DNA from: Oscillospiraceae bacterium
GTDB taxonomy: Bacteria > Bacillota > Clostridia > Oscillospirales > Ruminococcaceae
DNA length: 21,869 bases
Assembly: GCA_029068025.1 (NCBI GenBank)
Contig: JAIEDJ010000141.1
Coordinates: 1-21,869 of the forward strand
Reading direction: 5' to 3'
The notes beneath the pieces are model-generated. The model saw only the letters and a list, made by a program, of their open reading frames with translations. It was not told where the DNA came from and did no database searches. The translations under genes were made by a program, and so were the position numbers. Of this stretch, positions 1 to 7,408 are shown piece after piece. Position 1 is the first letter of the stretch. Every line of letters begins with the position of its first letter.

Positions 1-432
1 CTCGCGCTTAACGCCGCCATCGAGGCAGCGAGAGCGGGCGCTTCCGGTAAGGGCTTCGCGGTTGTTGCGGACGAGGTACGCAACCTTGCTTCCAAGAGTG
101 CCGAGGCTGCACAGAGCACTACGGAGCTTATTCAGCAAAGTATCGAAGCTGTTGAGTCCGGTTCAAATATTGCTAATGAGACCGCTGAGGCTCTTAACGC
201 TTCCGTTGAGGTCACCAACCAGGCAGTAACTCTGATTGAGGAGATCTCCGCCGCTTCCAAGGAACAGGCTGCGATGATCGAGCAGGTCAACGTAGGCGTA
301 GATCAGATCTCTTCCGTAGTTCAGACCAACGCCGCTACCGCGGAACAGTCTGCCGCATCCAGCGAAGAGCTTAACGGTCAGGCTACGGAGCTTCAGAATC
401 TTACAGGCAAGTTCAAGCTCAAGCGCAGATAA
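1..432 (+). CDS. Methyl-accepting chemotaxis protein, C-terminal part (partial)
   Basis: The reading frame is open from the first base and gives 143 residues to a TAA stop. The translation begins with LALNAAIEAARAG and continues GFAVVADEVRNLA, the highly conserved hairpin tip of the cytoplasmic signalling domain of chemoreceptors, which contacts CheW and CheA. The remainder is the Ala/Glu/Ser-rich returning helix of the coiled coil, with EEISAASKEQAAMIEQV typical of an adaptation region, and it ends FKLKRR. No CheR-tethering pentapeptide is visible at the end. Sensor, membrane and HAMP regions lie outside the window, so the ligand and topology cannot be inferred. It is followed at once by a terminator, so it is not cotranscribed with aroB. 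Family assignment is very secure. Confidence 0.96.
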   Translation, partial: LALNAAIEAARAGASGKGFAVVADEVRNLASKSAEAAQSTTELIQQSIEAVESGSNIANETAEALNASVEVTNQAVTLIEEISAASKEQAAMIEQVNVGVDQISSVVQTNAATAEQSAASSEELNGQATELQNLTGKFKLKRR

Positions 433-445
433 ATTTAATATCAAT

Positions 446-480
446 AACGCCCGGATCATTATATTCGGGCGTTTATTTTT
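446..480 (+). terminator. Rho-independent terminator after the chemoreceptor gene
   Basis: The arms AACGCCCG (446-453) and CGGGCGTT (466-473) are perfect complements around a 12-nt loop that can pair further at its base (G-T, A-T). They are followed by TATTTTT. It lies 13 nt after the stop codon and just before the aroB promoter. Confidence 0.88.
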
Positions 481-490
481 GCAAAAGCTC

Positions 491-519
491 TTGAATTTTA
501 TTGTGTTTTATGGTAAAAT
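491..519 (+). promoter_or_regulatory. Sigma-A promoter of the aro operon
   Basis: There is a -35 box TTGAAT at 491-496, a 17-bp spacer, and a -10 box TAAAAT at 514-519 preceded by TGG, an extended -10. The aroB SD AGGAGG (536-541) and ATG (548) follow within 30 bp, so the leader is very short and leaves little room for attenuation. The call is from sequence only. Confidence 0.75.
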
Positions 520-547
520 TTAAATATATGTATATAGGAGGCAGAAT

Positions 548-1597
548 ATGGAAAAGGTTTTGGTTAAGGCAAGCATATCATATGAAATACTTATTGATAA
601 AGGGATCCTCGACAGAACGGGAGAATTTATCCGTGCTGTCAAAAACACGGGAAAAGCGGCAATTATCACAGATGACAACGTTGATAAGTACTACGGCGAC
701 CGTGTGATGAAGTCGCTTGAAAGCGCAGGATTCTCGCCCAAGAAGTACGTGTTCCCGCACGGAGAGTCCTCCAAGAACCACACTACCCTGCTCGGGATCT
801 ACGATTTTCTTGCGGAAAACGGCTACACCCGCTCCGACTTTATTGTGGCTCTCGGCGGCGGAGTAGTCGGTGATACAGCTGGTTTCGCTGCGGCTACTTA
901 TATGCGAGGTATCGACTTCATTCAGATCCCCACTACCGGGATCTCGCAGTCGGACAGCTCGGTCGGCGGCAAGACCGCAGTCGATATCGGCGGCGGAAAA
1001 AATCTTGTAGGCGCGTTCCATCAGCCGAGACTGGTCATCTGCGACACTGACACTCTGGATACGCTGACCCCCGAGTTTTTCTCTGATGGAATGGCGGAGA
1101 TCGTAAAGCACGGAATGATCAAATCGGCAGAGCTGTTCGATATTCTGTCCACAAAGGATATTAAAGCGAATATGGTAGATATAATGCGCAGAAACGTCAC
1201 GATCAAAGGACAAGTTGTTGAGAACGACGAGCGAGAAAAGGGCGAGCGTATGCTGCTGAACTTCGGACACACGCTGGCTCACGCTCTTGAAAAGTACTAT
1301 AATTATACGGGACTTACTCATGGGTACGCGATCTCGATCGGAATGAGTACGTTTACTCACATTGCCGAACGGCGCGGAATGTGCAAGGCGGGAGTTGCCG
1401 ACAAGCTGGACGCACTGCTTCGCAAGTGCGGTCTGCCGCTCACCGACAACGCGCCGATGGACGAGCTGTTCAAGATCTCGCTTGGCGACAAAAAGCACCT
1501 TGCAAATGGTATGAATATCGTGATCTGTCCCGATATCGGCGAAAGCAAGATAGTTAGAATGTCCGTAGATGAATACGCGGACTTCCTGAAAGGTTGA
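548..1597 (+). CDS. aroB: 3-dehydroquinate synthase AroB
   Basis: AroB converts DAHP to 3-dehydroquinate, the second step of the shikimate pathway, in the cytoplasm using NAD and a divalent metal. The protein has 349 residues, the usual family length. The NAD-binding glycine motif ALGGGVVGDTAGF spans 101-113, and the substrate-binding stretch IPTTGISQSDSSVGGKTAV spans 127-145. Expected metal ligands are all present: E184 in GMAEIVKHG, H241 in LNFGHTLAH and H258 in LTHGY. The start is an ATG 6 nt after a perfect AGGAGG. It is first in the operon and ends 4 nt before aroA. Nothing is missing or frameshifted. Confidence 0.97.
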   Translation: MEKVLVKASISYEILIDKGILDRTGEFIRAVKNTGKAAIITDDNVDKYYGDRVMKSLESAGFSPKKYVFPHGESSKNHTTLLGIYDFLAENGYTRSDFIVALGGGVVGDTAGFAAATYMRGIDFIQIPTTGISQSDSSVGGKTAVDIGGGKNLVGAFHQPRLVICDTDTLDTLTPEFFSDGMAEIVKHGMIKSAELFDILSTKDIKANMVDIMRRNVTIKGQVVENDEREKGERMLLNFGHTLAHALEKYYNYTGLTHGYAISIGMSTFTHIAERRGMCKAGVADKLDALLRKCGLPLTDNAPMDELFKISLGDKKHLANGMNIVICPDIGESKIVRMSVDEYADFLKG

Positions 1598-1601
1598 GCT
1601 T

Positions 1602-2831
1602 ATGGATCTAAAAATAACACCAAGATCATTAAAGGGTGAAGTTATTGTACCTCCCTCAAAGAGCGTTGCTCATCGAATGATAATAGCGGCGGCTCTTGCG
1701 GACGGGACTTCGACGATCTCAAATCTCAGCGGATCGGCAGATATTCTCGCGACTATCGGCTGCATGAAAGCGTTTGGCGCGGATATTGAGTTGAACGGCG
1801 ATACAGCTGTAATAAGCGGCATAGGCTCTGTTCCCGGATCCGCCGAGCTTGACTGCAATGAATCGGGCTCTACATTGAGATTCCTTATCCCCGTGGCTTG
1901 CGCTCTGGGGGTCAACACCGAATTTCACGGCGGCGGAAAGCTCCCTCAGCGGCCGATAACTCCGTTTCTTGAGGAATTCCCCAAGCACGGGATAACTTTC
2001 GATCTTTCAAAAGCGGAAAGCGGCGCTTCCCTACCCTGCTCCGTTTCCGGGAAGCTCACTTCCGGGCGTTTCGAGATTGACGGCTGCATTTCATCGCAGT
2101 TTATTACCGGACTGATGCTTGCGCTTCCGCTGTTGGACGGGGACAGCGAGATAATATTGACATCGAGGCTGGAATCCAAGCCGTATGTTGACATTACTAT
2201 GGGAGTGCTGCGCGATTTCGGCTGTGAAGTCACGGAATTCAGCAGCGGTTACTCGGTCAAGGGCGGATCACGGCTCAAGCCGTTTTCGGGAAGTGTTGAG
2301 GGAGACTATTCGCAGTCGGCGTTCTTTTATGTGGCGAACGCTCTCGGGTCGGATATCAAGATCAACGGCCTGAATGAGAATTCATCACAGGGAGACAAGC
2401 AGATCGCGGAGATCTGCCGCACGTTCTCGGAAAACCGCGCTCCGTTCGAGATCGACTGTTCCGATATTCCAGATCTGGTGCCGATCTTGTCGGTGCTCGG
2501 CTGCTTCTGTAAGGGAAAAAGCCGTATTTATAACGCGGCGCGGCTCCGTATCAAGGAGTGTGACCGTCTGGCGGCTATGGAGGATTGTCTTAACCGTATC
2601 GGCGGCAAGGTAAGCTCCACGGATGATTCGCTTATTATCGAGGGTGTTGAGAGCTTTAACGGCGGCGAGGTCGTTTGCTACAACGATCACCGAATCGCAA
2701 TGTCGATGGCAGTCGCCGCAACGCGCTGTACTTCCCCGCTGATAATTCGCGGCGCAGAGTGTGTACGGAAATCTTACCCCGACTTTTTTGAAGTGTACCG
2801 TACTATTGGCGGAGAGACTGTCGAAATATAA
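1602..2831 (+). CDS. aroA: 3-phosphoshikimate 1-carboxyvinyltransferase (EPSP synthase) AroA
   Basis: AroA joins shikimate-3-phosphate and phosphoenolpyruvate to make EPSP. The protein has 409 residues with the two-domain family motifs in order: PSKSVAHRM (K20, R25), NESGSTLRFLIP (87-97), LPQRPITPF, SSQFITGLMLALP (164-176), the catalytic Asp region CSDIPDLVP (D291), LRIKECDRLAAM (315-326), NDHRIAMSMAVAA (361-373) and K390. In NESGSTLRF the residue aligned to Pro101 of the E. coli enzyme (GNAGTAMRPL) is Phe. The ATG comes 4 nt after the aroB stop; AAAGG inside the end of aroB serves as SD, so translation is probably coupled. Confidence 0.97.
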   Translation: MDLKITPRSLKGEVIVPPSKSVAHRMIIAAALADGTSTISNLSGSADILATIGCMKAFGADIELNGDTAVISGIGSVPGSAELDCNESGSTLRFLIPVACALGVNTEFHGGGKLPQRPITPFLEEFPKHGITFDLSKAESGASLPCSVSGKLTSGRFEIDGCISSQFITGLMLALPLLDGDSEIILTSRLESKPYVDITMGVLRDFGCEVTEFSSGYSVKGGSRLKPFSGSVEGDYSQSAFFYVANALGSDIKINGLNENSSQGDKQIAEICRTFSENRAPFEIDCSDIPDLVPILSVLGCFCKGKSRIYNAARLRIKECDRLAAMEDCLNRIGGKVSSTDDSLIIEGVESFNGGEVVCYNDHRIAMSMAVAATRCTSPLIIRGAECVRKSYPDFFEVYRTIGGETVEI

Positions 2832-2837
2832 CTTACC

Positions 2838-2845
2838 GAGGTGAT
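2838..2845 (+). promoter_or_regulatory. Ribosome-binding site that decides the start of the next gene
   Basis: GAGGTGAT lies 4 nt before the ATG at 2850. An in-frame GTG at 2841 is inside this SD and cannot be the start served by it, so ATG 2850 is preferred. Confidence 0.7.
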
Positions 2846-2849
2846 TCAT

Positions 2850-3302
2850 ATGTCTATTGACAGATACGATTGGCACTATGACAGCGCGGAAAAGGCTTAC
2901 CGCGAGCGTAACAACATTACGGGCGAGCTTACCGAGGAGCAATCGAACGAGGTATGCCTATACGCGGCGGATCACATCGGGCTGTTTTTGCGCTGGATAA
3001 TCGAAAACGGCTTTGAGGGCGAAGAAAGCGACCCGAAGGGCTGTGAGCTTGTTCGCAAGGGCGAGATCACCGGAGCGCAGTATCTTATGGATCATTGCGA
3101 CGGAAAATTCTGGGATTCTGACATTTGCGGGGAAATAAAACCGTTTGTTGCGGAATATTACGAATCCGATAAGAACCTTTATTTTAACGATCTGGAGGCA
3201 ATTCCCGATTATAAAATATATGAAACTATATCCGGAGATGCGGAGTTTAAAACGTTGAAGTCTTTTATAGACAAGGCTTACGAGGAATTTAAGAACAGAT
3301 AA
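2850..3302 (+). CDS. Small acidic protein of unknown function, possibly DUF7832-like
   Basis: This gives 150 residues with no signal peptide and no membrane segment. It opens MSIDRYDWHYDSAEKAY and carries AADHIGLFLRWIIENGFEGE at about 39-58. A conserved WH near the N-terminus followed by a (T/D)HIG-F--W block is my recollection of the DUF7832 family; this is a tentative match, not a search result. The C-terminal half is rich in aromatic and acidic residues. The gene sits between aroA (18 nt before) and aroC (14 nt after), so it is certainly cotranscribed, but nothing in it suggests a shikimate enzyme. It could be a regulator or a bystander. The existence of the gene is secure; the function is unknown. 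Confidence 0.85.
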   Translation: MSIDRYDWHYDSAEKAYRERNNITGELTEEQSNEVCLYAADHIGLFLRWIIENGFEGEESDPKGCELVRKGEITGAQYLMDHCDGKFWDSDICGEIKPFVAEYYESDKNLYFNDLEAIPDYKIYETISGDAEFKTLKSFIDKAYEEFKNR

Positions 3303-3316
3303 TTCGGAGGGAAAAT

Positions 3317-4405
3317 ATGTCATCGAGTTTTGACGGAGGAATCAAGCTCTCACTCTTTGGAGAGAGCCACGGCAAGGGGATCGGCGCGGTGCTGGATAAT
3401 CTTCCGGGCGGAGAAGAGATAGATCTTGACAAGATCGGGGAATTTATGGCGCGGCGCGCTCCAAAGAAGGACGGCACGTCCACAATGCGCAGTGAAAAGG
3501 ATATTCCCGAGATTTTATCCGGATTGTTTGAAGGAAAGACCACGGGCACCCCGCTTGCGGCTGTTATCATGAACACCGACCAACATTCCGGAGATTACGG
3601 CAATATCTCGCATATCGCCAGACCCGCGCACGCGGATTACACGGGATTTCTGCGCTACAACGGCGCGAACGATCCGCGCGGCGGCGGTCACTTTTCCGGC
3701 AGAATAACCGCGCCGCTGTGCTTTGCCGGCGCGGTCTGCGGTCAGATCCTCGAGCATCGCGGTATTATCACGGGAGCGCATATCGCTTCTATAAAAAACG
3801 TTCGCGATACGGCGTTTGATCCCGTGGGAATAACTGCCGGGACGCTTGATTCGGTAAAGCGCCGCCCCTTCCCTACCCTGTCCGAGGACGCGGAGATGAA
3901 AATGCGCGAGGTTATCAATGCCGCGCGTATGGATCTTGACAGCGTTGGCGGCATTGTTGAGTGCGCGGCGGTAGGTTTTCCCGCAGGAATAGGTTCGCCA
4001 ATGCTTGACGGATTGGAAAATATCATCTCGCAGCTTGTGTTTGCTATCCCCGCCGTTAAGGGGATCGAGTTCGGGTGCGGATTCGAGTGCGCGGAGATGT
4101 TCGGCAGCGAGAACAATGACGAATTCCGCATGGATAACGGCAAGGTCGTGACCGATACAAACAATCACGGCGGTATCTTAGGCGGGATAAGCTCCGGTAT
4201 GCCGATAATTTTCAGAGTGGCGTTCAAGCCCACGCCGTCTATCTCGCGTCCGCAAAAGAGCGTTGATTTTAAAGAGCTTACCGAGCAGGAGCTTGTGATC
4301 AAGGGACGGCATGATCCGTGTGTTGTACCGCGTGCCGTTCCGTGCGTTGAGGCGGCGCTGAATATCGCGCTGCTGTCCGCACTGCTCGAAGATCCCAAAT
4401 TGTGA
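3317..4405 (+). CDS. aroC: Chorismate synthase AroC
   Basis: AroC removes phosphate from EPSP to give chorismate, the last step of the pathway, using reduced FMN. The protein has 362 residues. The signature LFGESHGKG spans 13-21, giving the conserved His (H18), followed by RRAPKKDGTSTMRSEKD (46-62), RPAHADYTG (102-110, second catalytic His H105), and DPRGGGHFSGRITAPL (119-134). This last block stands where many bacteria have RGGGRSSARET. GRHDPCVVPRAVP near the C-terminus is also canonical. The start is an ATG 6 nt after GGAGGG. The gene ends 10 nt before the next start. Confidence 0.97.
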   Translation: MSSSFDGGIKLSLFGESHGKGIGAVLDNLPGGEEIDLDKIGEFMARRAPKKDGTSTMRSEKDIPEILSGLFEGKTTGTPLAAVIMNTDQHSGDYGNISHIARPAHADYTGFLRYNGANDPRGGGHFSGRITAPLCFAGAVCGQILEHRGIITGAHIASIKNVRDTAFDPVGITAGTLDSVKRRPFPTLSEDAEMKMREVINAARMDLDSVGGIVECAAVGFPAGIGSPMLDGLENIISQLVFAIPAVKGIEFGCGFECAEMFGSENNDEFRMDNGKVVTDTNNHGGILGGISSGMPIIFRVAFKPTPSISRPQKSVDFKELTEQELVIKGRHDPCVVPRAVPCVEAALNIALLSALLEDPKL

Positions 4406-4415
4406 GGTGAGGGAC

Positions 4416-4961
4416 ATGCAAGTTCCGAGAATTCGCATTGACGAGATCGACGATATCTGCGTGCTGATCTGTCATCTTATCTACTCGCTGGGCTGTCCGC
4501 TTTCAAAAGAGCAGCTTGCGGAAATAACCTCGTTTGAGGACGCAGTGAATTACTTTGATCTGACTCAGGCTCTGGAAAAGATCAGCGGTCATCTCTGTGA
4601 TGAAGCGGATATTGACGGAGAAACTGTTTACAGCAACACCCCTATGGGGATCAAGGCCGCTCGGGAGCTGGGCGCTGCCCTGCCCTTATCTGTGCGGGAT
4701 AAGATGTTCAAGGAGGCTGTGCGCGTTTACACCCGTGACGCTATGAAGAAAAAAGGCTCTTTCCTTGCTGTACGTTACATAAAAAACGCGGACGAGAGTT
4801 GTACTGTCGGTATCACCGTAATGGATGAGGACACTGCGCAGCAGAAATACTATATGGAGATCGCCGCAGAGAACACCGAACAGGCGGATAAGATCAAACA
4901 GAAGATAAAGGTTGATCCAAAAGGATTTGCAAGGTATCTTGACGGATATTTTAACAAATAA
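4416..4961 (+). CDS. DUF4364 family protein
   Basis: The protein has 181 residues and begins MQVPRIRIDEIDDICVL. The pattern of an N-terminal winged-helix-like segment (DICVLICHLIYSLGCPLSKEQLAE, then VNYFDLTQALEKISG) followed by SNTPMGIKAARELGAALP and a mixed C-terminal domain matches DUF4364, a Clostridia/Bacilli family with a predicted DNA-binding fold and no established function. A GTG at 4407 in the same frame lies within the GAGGTGAGG SD, so ATG 4416 is chosen. It starts 10 nt after aroC, is the last gene of the aro operon and is followed by a strong hairpin. A regulatory role in this operon is possible but only inferred. Confidence 0.85.
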   Translation: MQVPRIRIDEIDDICVLICHLIYSLGCPLSKEQLAEITSFEDAVNYFDLTQALEKISGHLCDEADIDGETVYSNTPMGIKAARELGAALPLSVRDKMFKEAVRVYTRDAMKKKGSFLAVRYIKNADESCTVGITVMDEDTAQQKYYMEIAAENTEQADKIKQKIKVDPKGFARYLDGYFNK

Positions 4962-4998
4962 AGATGTGTTGTCATATTTTTTTCCTTTGAAGATTAAA

Positions 4999-5034
4999 AC
5001 TCCCGAAGTAAATTGTGCTTCGGGAGTGATTTTT
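4999..5034 (+). terminator. Terminator of the aro operon, potentially bidirectional
   Basis: ACTCCCGAAG (4999-5008) and CTTCGGGAGT (5018-5027) form a perfect 10-bp stem with a 9-nt loop, followed by GATTTTT on +. Read on -, the same stem is followed by TTTAATCTTC, so it could also stop transcription arriving from the suf side. Confidence 0.9.
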
Positions 5035-5122
5035 ACTGTGGACTTATGAATTTGGAGAGCTGTTATAACAATTATTATGACCGTTTAATGTAAAGCGCAG
5101 CGAAAATATTTATTAAAACAAA

Positions 5123-5146
5123 TGCCGAAGCAAAACGGCTCCGGCA
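5123..5146 (-). terminator. Weak hairpin after the suf operon
   Basis: TGCCGAAG (5123-5130) and CTCCGGCA (5139-5146) pair with one mismatch. On - they are followed by TTTGTTTTAATAAATA. It starts 9 nt after the stop of the membrane protein gene. It is weaker than the hairpin at 4999-5034, which may be the real stop signal. Confidence 0.5.
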
Positions 5147-5154
5147 AATATCTG

Positions 5155-5601
5155 TTAATTCGGTTCTTTCACATAGTATGTCATTTTTGTTATTAACATC
5201 ACAATTCCATATTGTAATGTAATAAACAAAGATGCCTTCCATCCGGGCATTGCAGGTTGAGATTGCTGCCAAAAACCGCTCCATCCGCCCGTATAAACAA
5301 AGAAATATAGCGATGGAGGGGAACAAACAGCAAACAGAAAATACATTATTGCAATGGAAAGTAACATACTCTTAATTGTGAGGGATAATTTTTTTACCGC
5401 AATTGCAGTAGGTATACATACTATCGTCAATTGAATAAATGTATGAATAATCAAACCCAAATAAGATGGCTCAGAAATTGAAAGCATCAGGTTTGACAAG
5501 GGTGGCACAGCAACAACATGATACAGGATCGTAATTCCCCAAATGATTATCGGCAAAAAAACGGTGATCAACTTTTTTGCATATGAGGATTTGAAACTCA
5601 T
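5155..5601 (-). CDS. Hypothetical membrane protein with four predicted helices
   Basis: This gives 148 residues, strongly hydrophobic, with likely membrane segments at about 11-32, 47-69, 78-103 and 122-139. Lys-rich ends (SYAKK at the N-terminus, YYVKEPN at the C-terminus) suggest both termini are cytoplasmic. I do not recognise the family. The start is an ATG 5 nt after a perfect AGGAGG; the last T of this SD is shared with the stop codon of the upstream Fe-S scaffold gene, so it is read from the suf promoter. Base composition is clearly more AT-rich than sufC and its scaffold gene, with many ATA/AAA/TTT codons, which hints at later insertion. No Fe-S or metal-binding motif is visible, so a role in Fe-S biogenesis is not supported beyond position. 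Confidence 0.8.
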   Translation of the reverse strand: MSFKSSYAKKLITVFLPIIIWGITILYHVVAVPPLSNLMLSISEPSYLGLIIHTFIQLTIVCIPTAIAVKKLSLTIKSMLLSIAIMYFLFAVCSPPSLYFFVYTGGWSGFWQQSQPAMPGWKASLFITLQYGIVMLITKMTYYVKEPN

Positions 5602-5611
5602 AATGTCCTCC

Positions 5612-6559
5612 TTATTTCAGGAATCCCTCGATGATCTTCTCCTCCGCCTGTTCCTTGGTAAGTCCCAGCGAGCACAGCTTCATTATCTGCTCGCCCGCTA
5701 TCTTGCCTATCGCCGCTTCGTGTATAAGCTCAGCGTCAACGTTGGACGCGTTCAGCGCGGGCTGTGCGTCTACCCTGCCGTTGTCGGCGATTATCGCGTC
5801 GCACGCGGAATGTCCCGTGCAGCGGTTGTTGCCCTCGACAACACTGTAGAACGCCTGATGCGAATTACCTCTCGCGACCGATCTGGAAACAAGATCCGCG
5901 CCGCTGTCCTCGCCTTCGAGCTTCACATTGAAGTTTGTAACAGCGTCCTCCTCGTTATCTGTCATAATGCGCTCGCGAACTATGATCTTGGCGTTCTTGC
6001 CGAGCGTCGCGCTGGTCGTGCGGGTGGAACGGTCAACACCGCCGAGCTGTATAGTATCCATTTCAAGCTGTGAATTTTCCTTAAGAAAACACTCTGTGAC
6101 GGGGTCGATCTTCTTAAGACCTTTGCCGCTACCCGTTCCGATATGCTTTTCCTTGTAAAGCACAGACGAATTCGGCTCGAGGAAAAAGCGGTGGATGCCG
6201 TTGTGGCGCGCGTCCTCCTCGCCATCGTTATGCACGCCGCAGCCCGCGACGATAACAACATCCGCGCCCTCGCCGATGTAAAAATCGTTATACACAAGAT
6301 CGTCAATGGCCGCTTTGGTAACACAGGCGGGAATAAACACCGTTTCGCCCTTGGTGAAAGGCTTTACGGTGATATCAATGCCGGGCTTGTCGGTTTTTGA
6401 GGTGATGGTGATGTTTGCCGAGGACTGACGCCCGGCGCACTGAGAGTCCTCGCGGATATTGTACGCGCCTTGGAAGCCGTTTTCGACATCATAATCGGAG
6501 ATGACCTTGAGCATTTCCTTTGAAATGTCATTGAAATTCGTGTTCATCAGATCGCTCAT
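5612..6559 (-). CDS. SufB/SufD-type Fe-S cluster scaffold protein (minimal SUF system)
   Basis: This is the scaffold partner of the SufC ATPase; with it the protein builds and transfers Fe-S clusters. At 315 residues it is shorter than classical SufB (about 470). It keeps the C-terminal core: ACDAIIADNGRVDAQP (C253, aligned with the essential SufB Cys), ELIHEAAIGKIAGEQI (H280, E281, matching the VEHEA motif) and LGLTKEQAEEKIIEGF, the usual SufB/SufD ending. This ancestral-type single scaffold corresponds to SmsB of the two-gene SMS (minimal SUF) systems. The start is the ATG at 6559, which overlaps the sufC stop (ATGA) and has GGGGGAG before it; an upstream TTG at 6586 inside sufC is unlikely. 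No cysteine desulfurase is adjacent. Confidence 0.88.
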   Translation of the reverse strand: MSDLMNTNFNDISKEMLKVISDYDVENGFQGAYNIREDSQCAGRQSSANITITSKTDKPGIDITVKPFTKGETVFIPACVTKAAIDDLVYNDFYIGEGADVVIVAGCGVHNDGEEDARHNGIHRFFLEPNSSVLYKEKHIGTGSGKGLKKIDPVTECFLKENSQLEMDTIQLGGVDRSTRTTSATLGKNAKIIVRERIMTDNEEDAVTNFNVKLEGEDSGADLVSRSVARGNSHQAFYSVVEGNNRCTGHSACDAIIADNGRVDAQPALNASNVDAELIHEAAIGKIAGEQIMKLCSLGLTKEQAEEKIIEGFLK

Positions 6560-7278
6560 TTTTTCTCCCCCATTCTTCTTGGACAAGCGCAGGTGTATTC
6601 GCCCTGAAGCAGTGCCGGCAGTATTTCCTCGCGGCTGCCCGAGATTCGGATCTTTCCGTCCGCGACTACTATAATGTCGTCCGCAATTTGCAGAATACGC
6701 TCCTGGTGTGAAATTACGATCAGCTCACCTTGTGAGTTATTGCGTATCTCCTCGAAGGTCTCCACCAAACGCGAGAAGCTCCAGAGATCGATACCCGCCT
6801 CGGGCTCGTCAAATACCGAGAGCTTTGCGTTCCTCGCGAGAACAGTCGCTATCTCGATTCGCTTTGCTTCGCCGCCCGAGAGCGCGCCGCTCATTTCGCG
6901 GTCAATATACTCATCAGCGCACAAGCCGACTTTTCCGAGCAGATCACACAGCGCCGTATGATCAAGACTGCCGTCTGCCGCAAGCTCCAACAGATCGCGG
7001 ACAGTCAATCCCTTAAAGCGCACGGGCTGCTGAAACGCGTATGCAACGCCCTTATTCGCGCGGTCAGTGATATCCAGATCTGTGATATCCTCGCCGTCGA
7101 AAAGTATCTGCCCCGAGGTAGGCTTCTCCACGCCCGCGATGAGCTTTGCGAGAGTGGTCTTTCCGCCGCCGTTAGGACCGGTAATAACGGTAAGTCTGCC
7201 CTTGGTCTTGCAGGAAATGCCGTTTATAATAGGTTCTCCGCCGGGCAGGCTCCAATAAAGGTCTTTTATTTCAAGCAA
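6556..7278 (-). CDS. sufC: SufC-type ABC ATPase of Fe-S cluster assembly
   Basis: SufC is the soluble ATPase that drives conformational change of the SufB/D scaffold. The protein has 240 residues. Motifs: Walker A GPNGGGKTT (34-42), Q-loop FQQPVRF (82-88), signature LSGGE (133-137), Walker B and the SufC-typical FDEPEAGID (156-164), and switch H191. The C-terminus carries YTCACPRR, a CxC pair (C230, C232) of unknown meaning. The start is TTG at 7278, giving LEIKDLYWSLPG, the expected beginning of the family. No ATG or GTG fits, and AAGGGGG (7286-7292) stands 7 nt upstream. The gene overlaps the scaffold gene by 4 nt and is driven by the consensus promoter at 7348-7376. Confidence 0.93.
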   Translation of the reverse strand: MLEIKDLYWSLPGGEPIINGISCKTKGRLTVITGPNGGGKTTLAKLIAGVEKPTSGQILFDGEDITDLDITDRANKGVAYAFQQPVRFKGLTVRDLLELAADGSLDHTALCDLLGKVGLCADEYIDREMSGALSGGEAKRIEIATVLARNAKLSVFDEPEAGIDLWSFSRLVETFEEIRNNSQGELIVISHQERILQIADDIIVVADGKIRISGSREEILPALLQGEYTCACPRRMGEKK

Positions 7279-7285
7279 AATATTG

Positions 7286-7292
7286 CCCCCTT
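7286..7292 (-). promoter_or_regulatory. G-run ribosome-binding site of sufC
   Basis: On - the sequence reads AAGGGGG, then 7 nt, then the TTG start. It supports TTG as the start; G-run SDs recur at several starts in this window. Confidence 0.65.
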
Positions 7293-7347
7293 ATTTAAAA
7301 TCGCTCTTTTTGTCAAGATATACTTAATACCTATTTATCCGCTATGT

Positions 7348-7376
7348 ATTATAACATATTTTTCCCGAATTGTCAA
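7348..7376 (-). promoter_or_regulatory. Consensus sigma-A promoter of the suf operon
   Basis: On - there is TTGACA (7371-7376), a 17-bp spacer and TATAAT (7348-7353), with TGT directly before the -10, an extended -10. Every position matches consensus, so a high basal rate is expected. The leader to the sufC start is about 60 nt and AT-rich. I saw no clear Rrf2/IscR-type dyad in it. Confidence 0.88.
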
Positions 7377-7392
7377 GAGCTATTTTCTTTTC

Positions 7393-7406
7393 CAACAAAT
7401 TTGTTG
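7393..7406. repeat. Perfect 14-bp palindrome between a gene end and the suf promoter
   Basis: CAACAAATTTGTTG is a perfect palindrome. It lies 2 nt beyond the stop of the zinc-ribbon gene and 16 bp upstream of the suf -35 box. There is no T-run after it on -, so it is not a convincing terminator. An operator is the alternative reading. Confidence 0.5.
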
Positions 7407-7408
7407 TT

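Noticed and set aside
578..1498. 306-codon open frame on - opposite aroB
   Set aside because: aroB has all catalytic motifs; the antisense translation has no recognisable domain and no SD.
5543..6073. 176-codon open frame on + across the Fe-S scaffold gene and the membrane protein start
   Set aside because: It spans two real - strand genes and their junction; no plausible product.
6560..6586. TTG start extending the Fe-S scaffold gene by nine codons
   Set aside because: The ATG at 6559 overlaps the sufC stop as ATGA and has its own GGGGGAG SD; the extension lies wholly inside sufC.
7311..7316. Second TTGACA on - inside the suf leader
   Set aside because: No acceptable -10 box lies 16-18 bp downstream, so it is not called as a second promoter.
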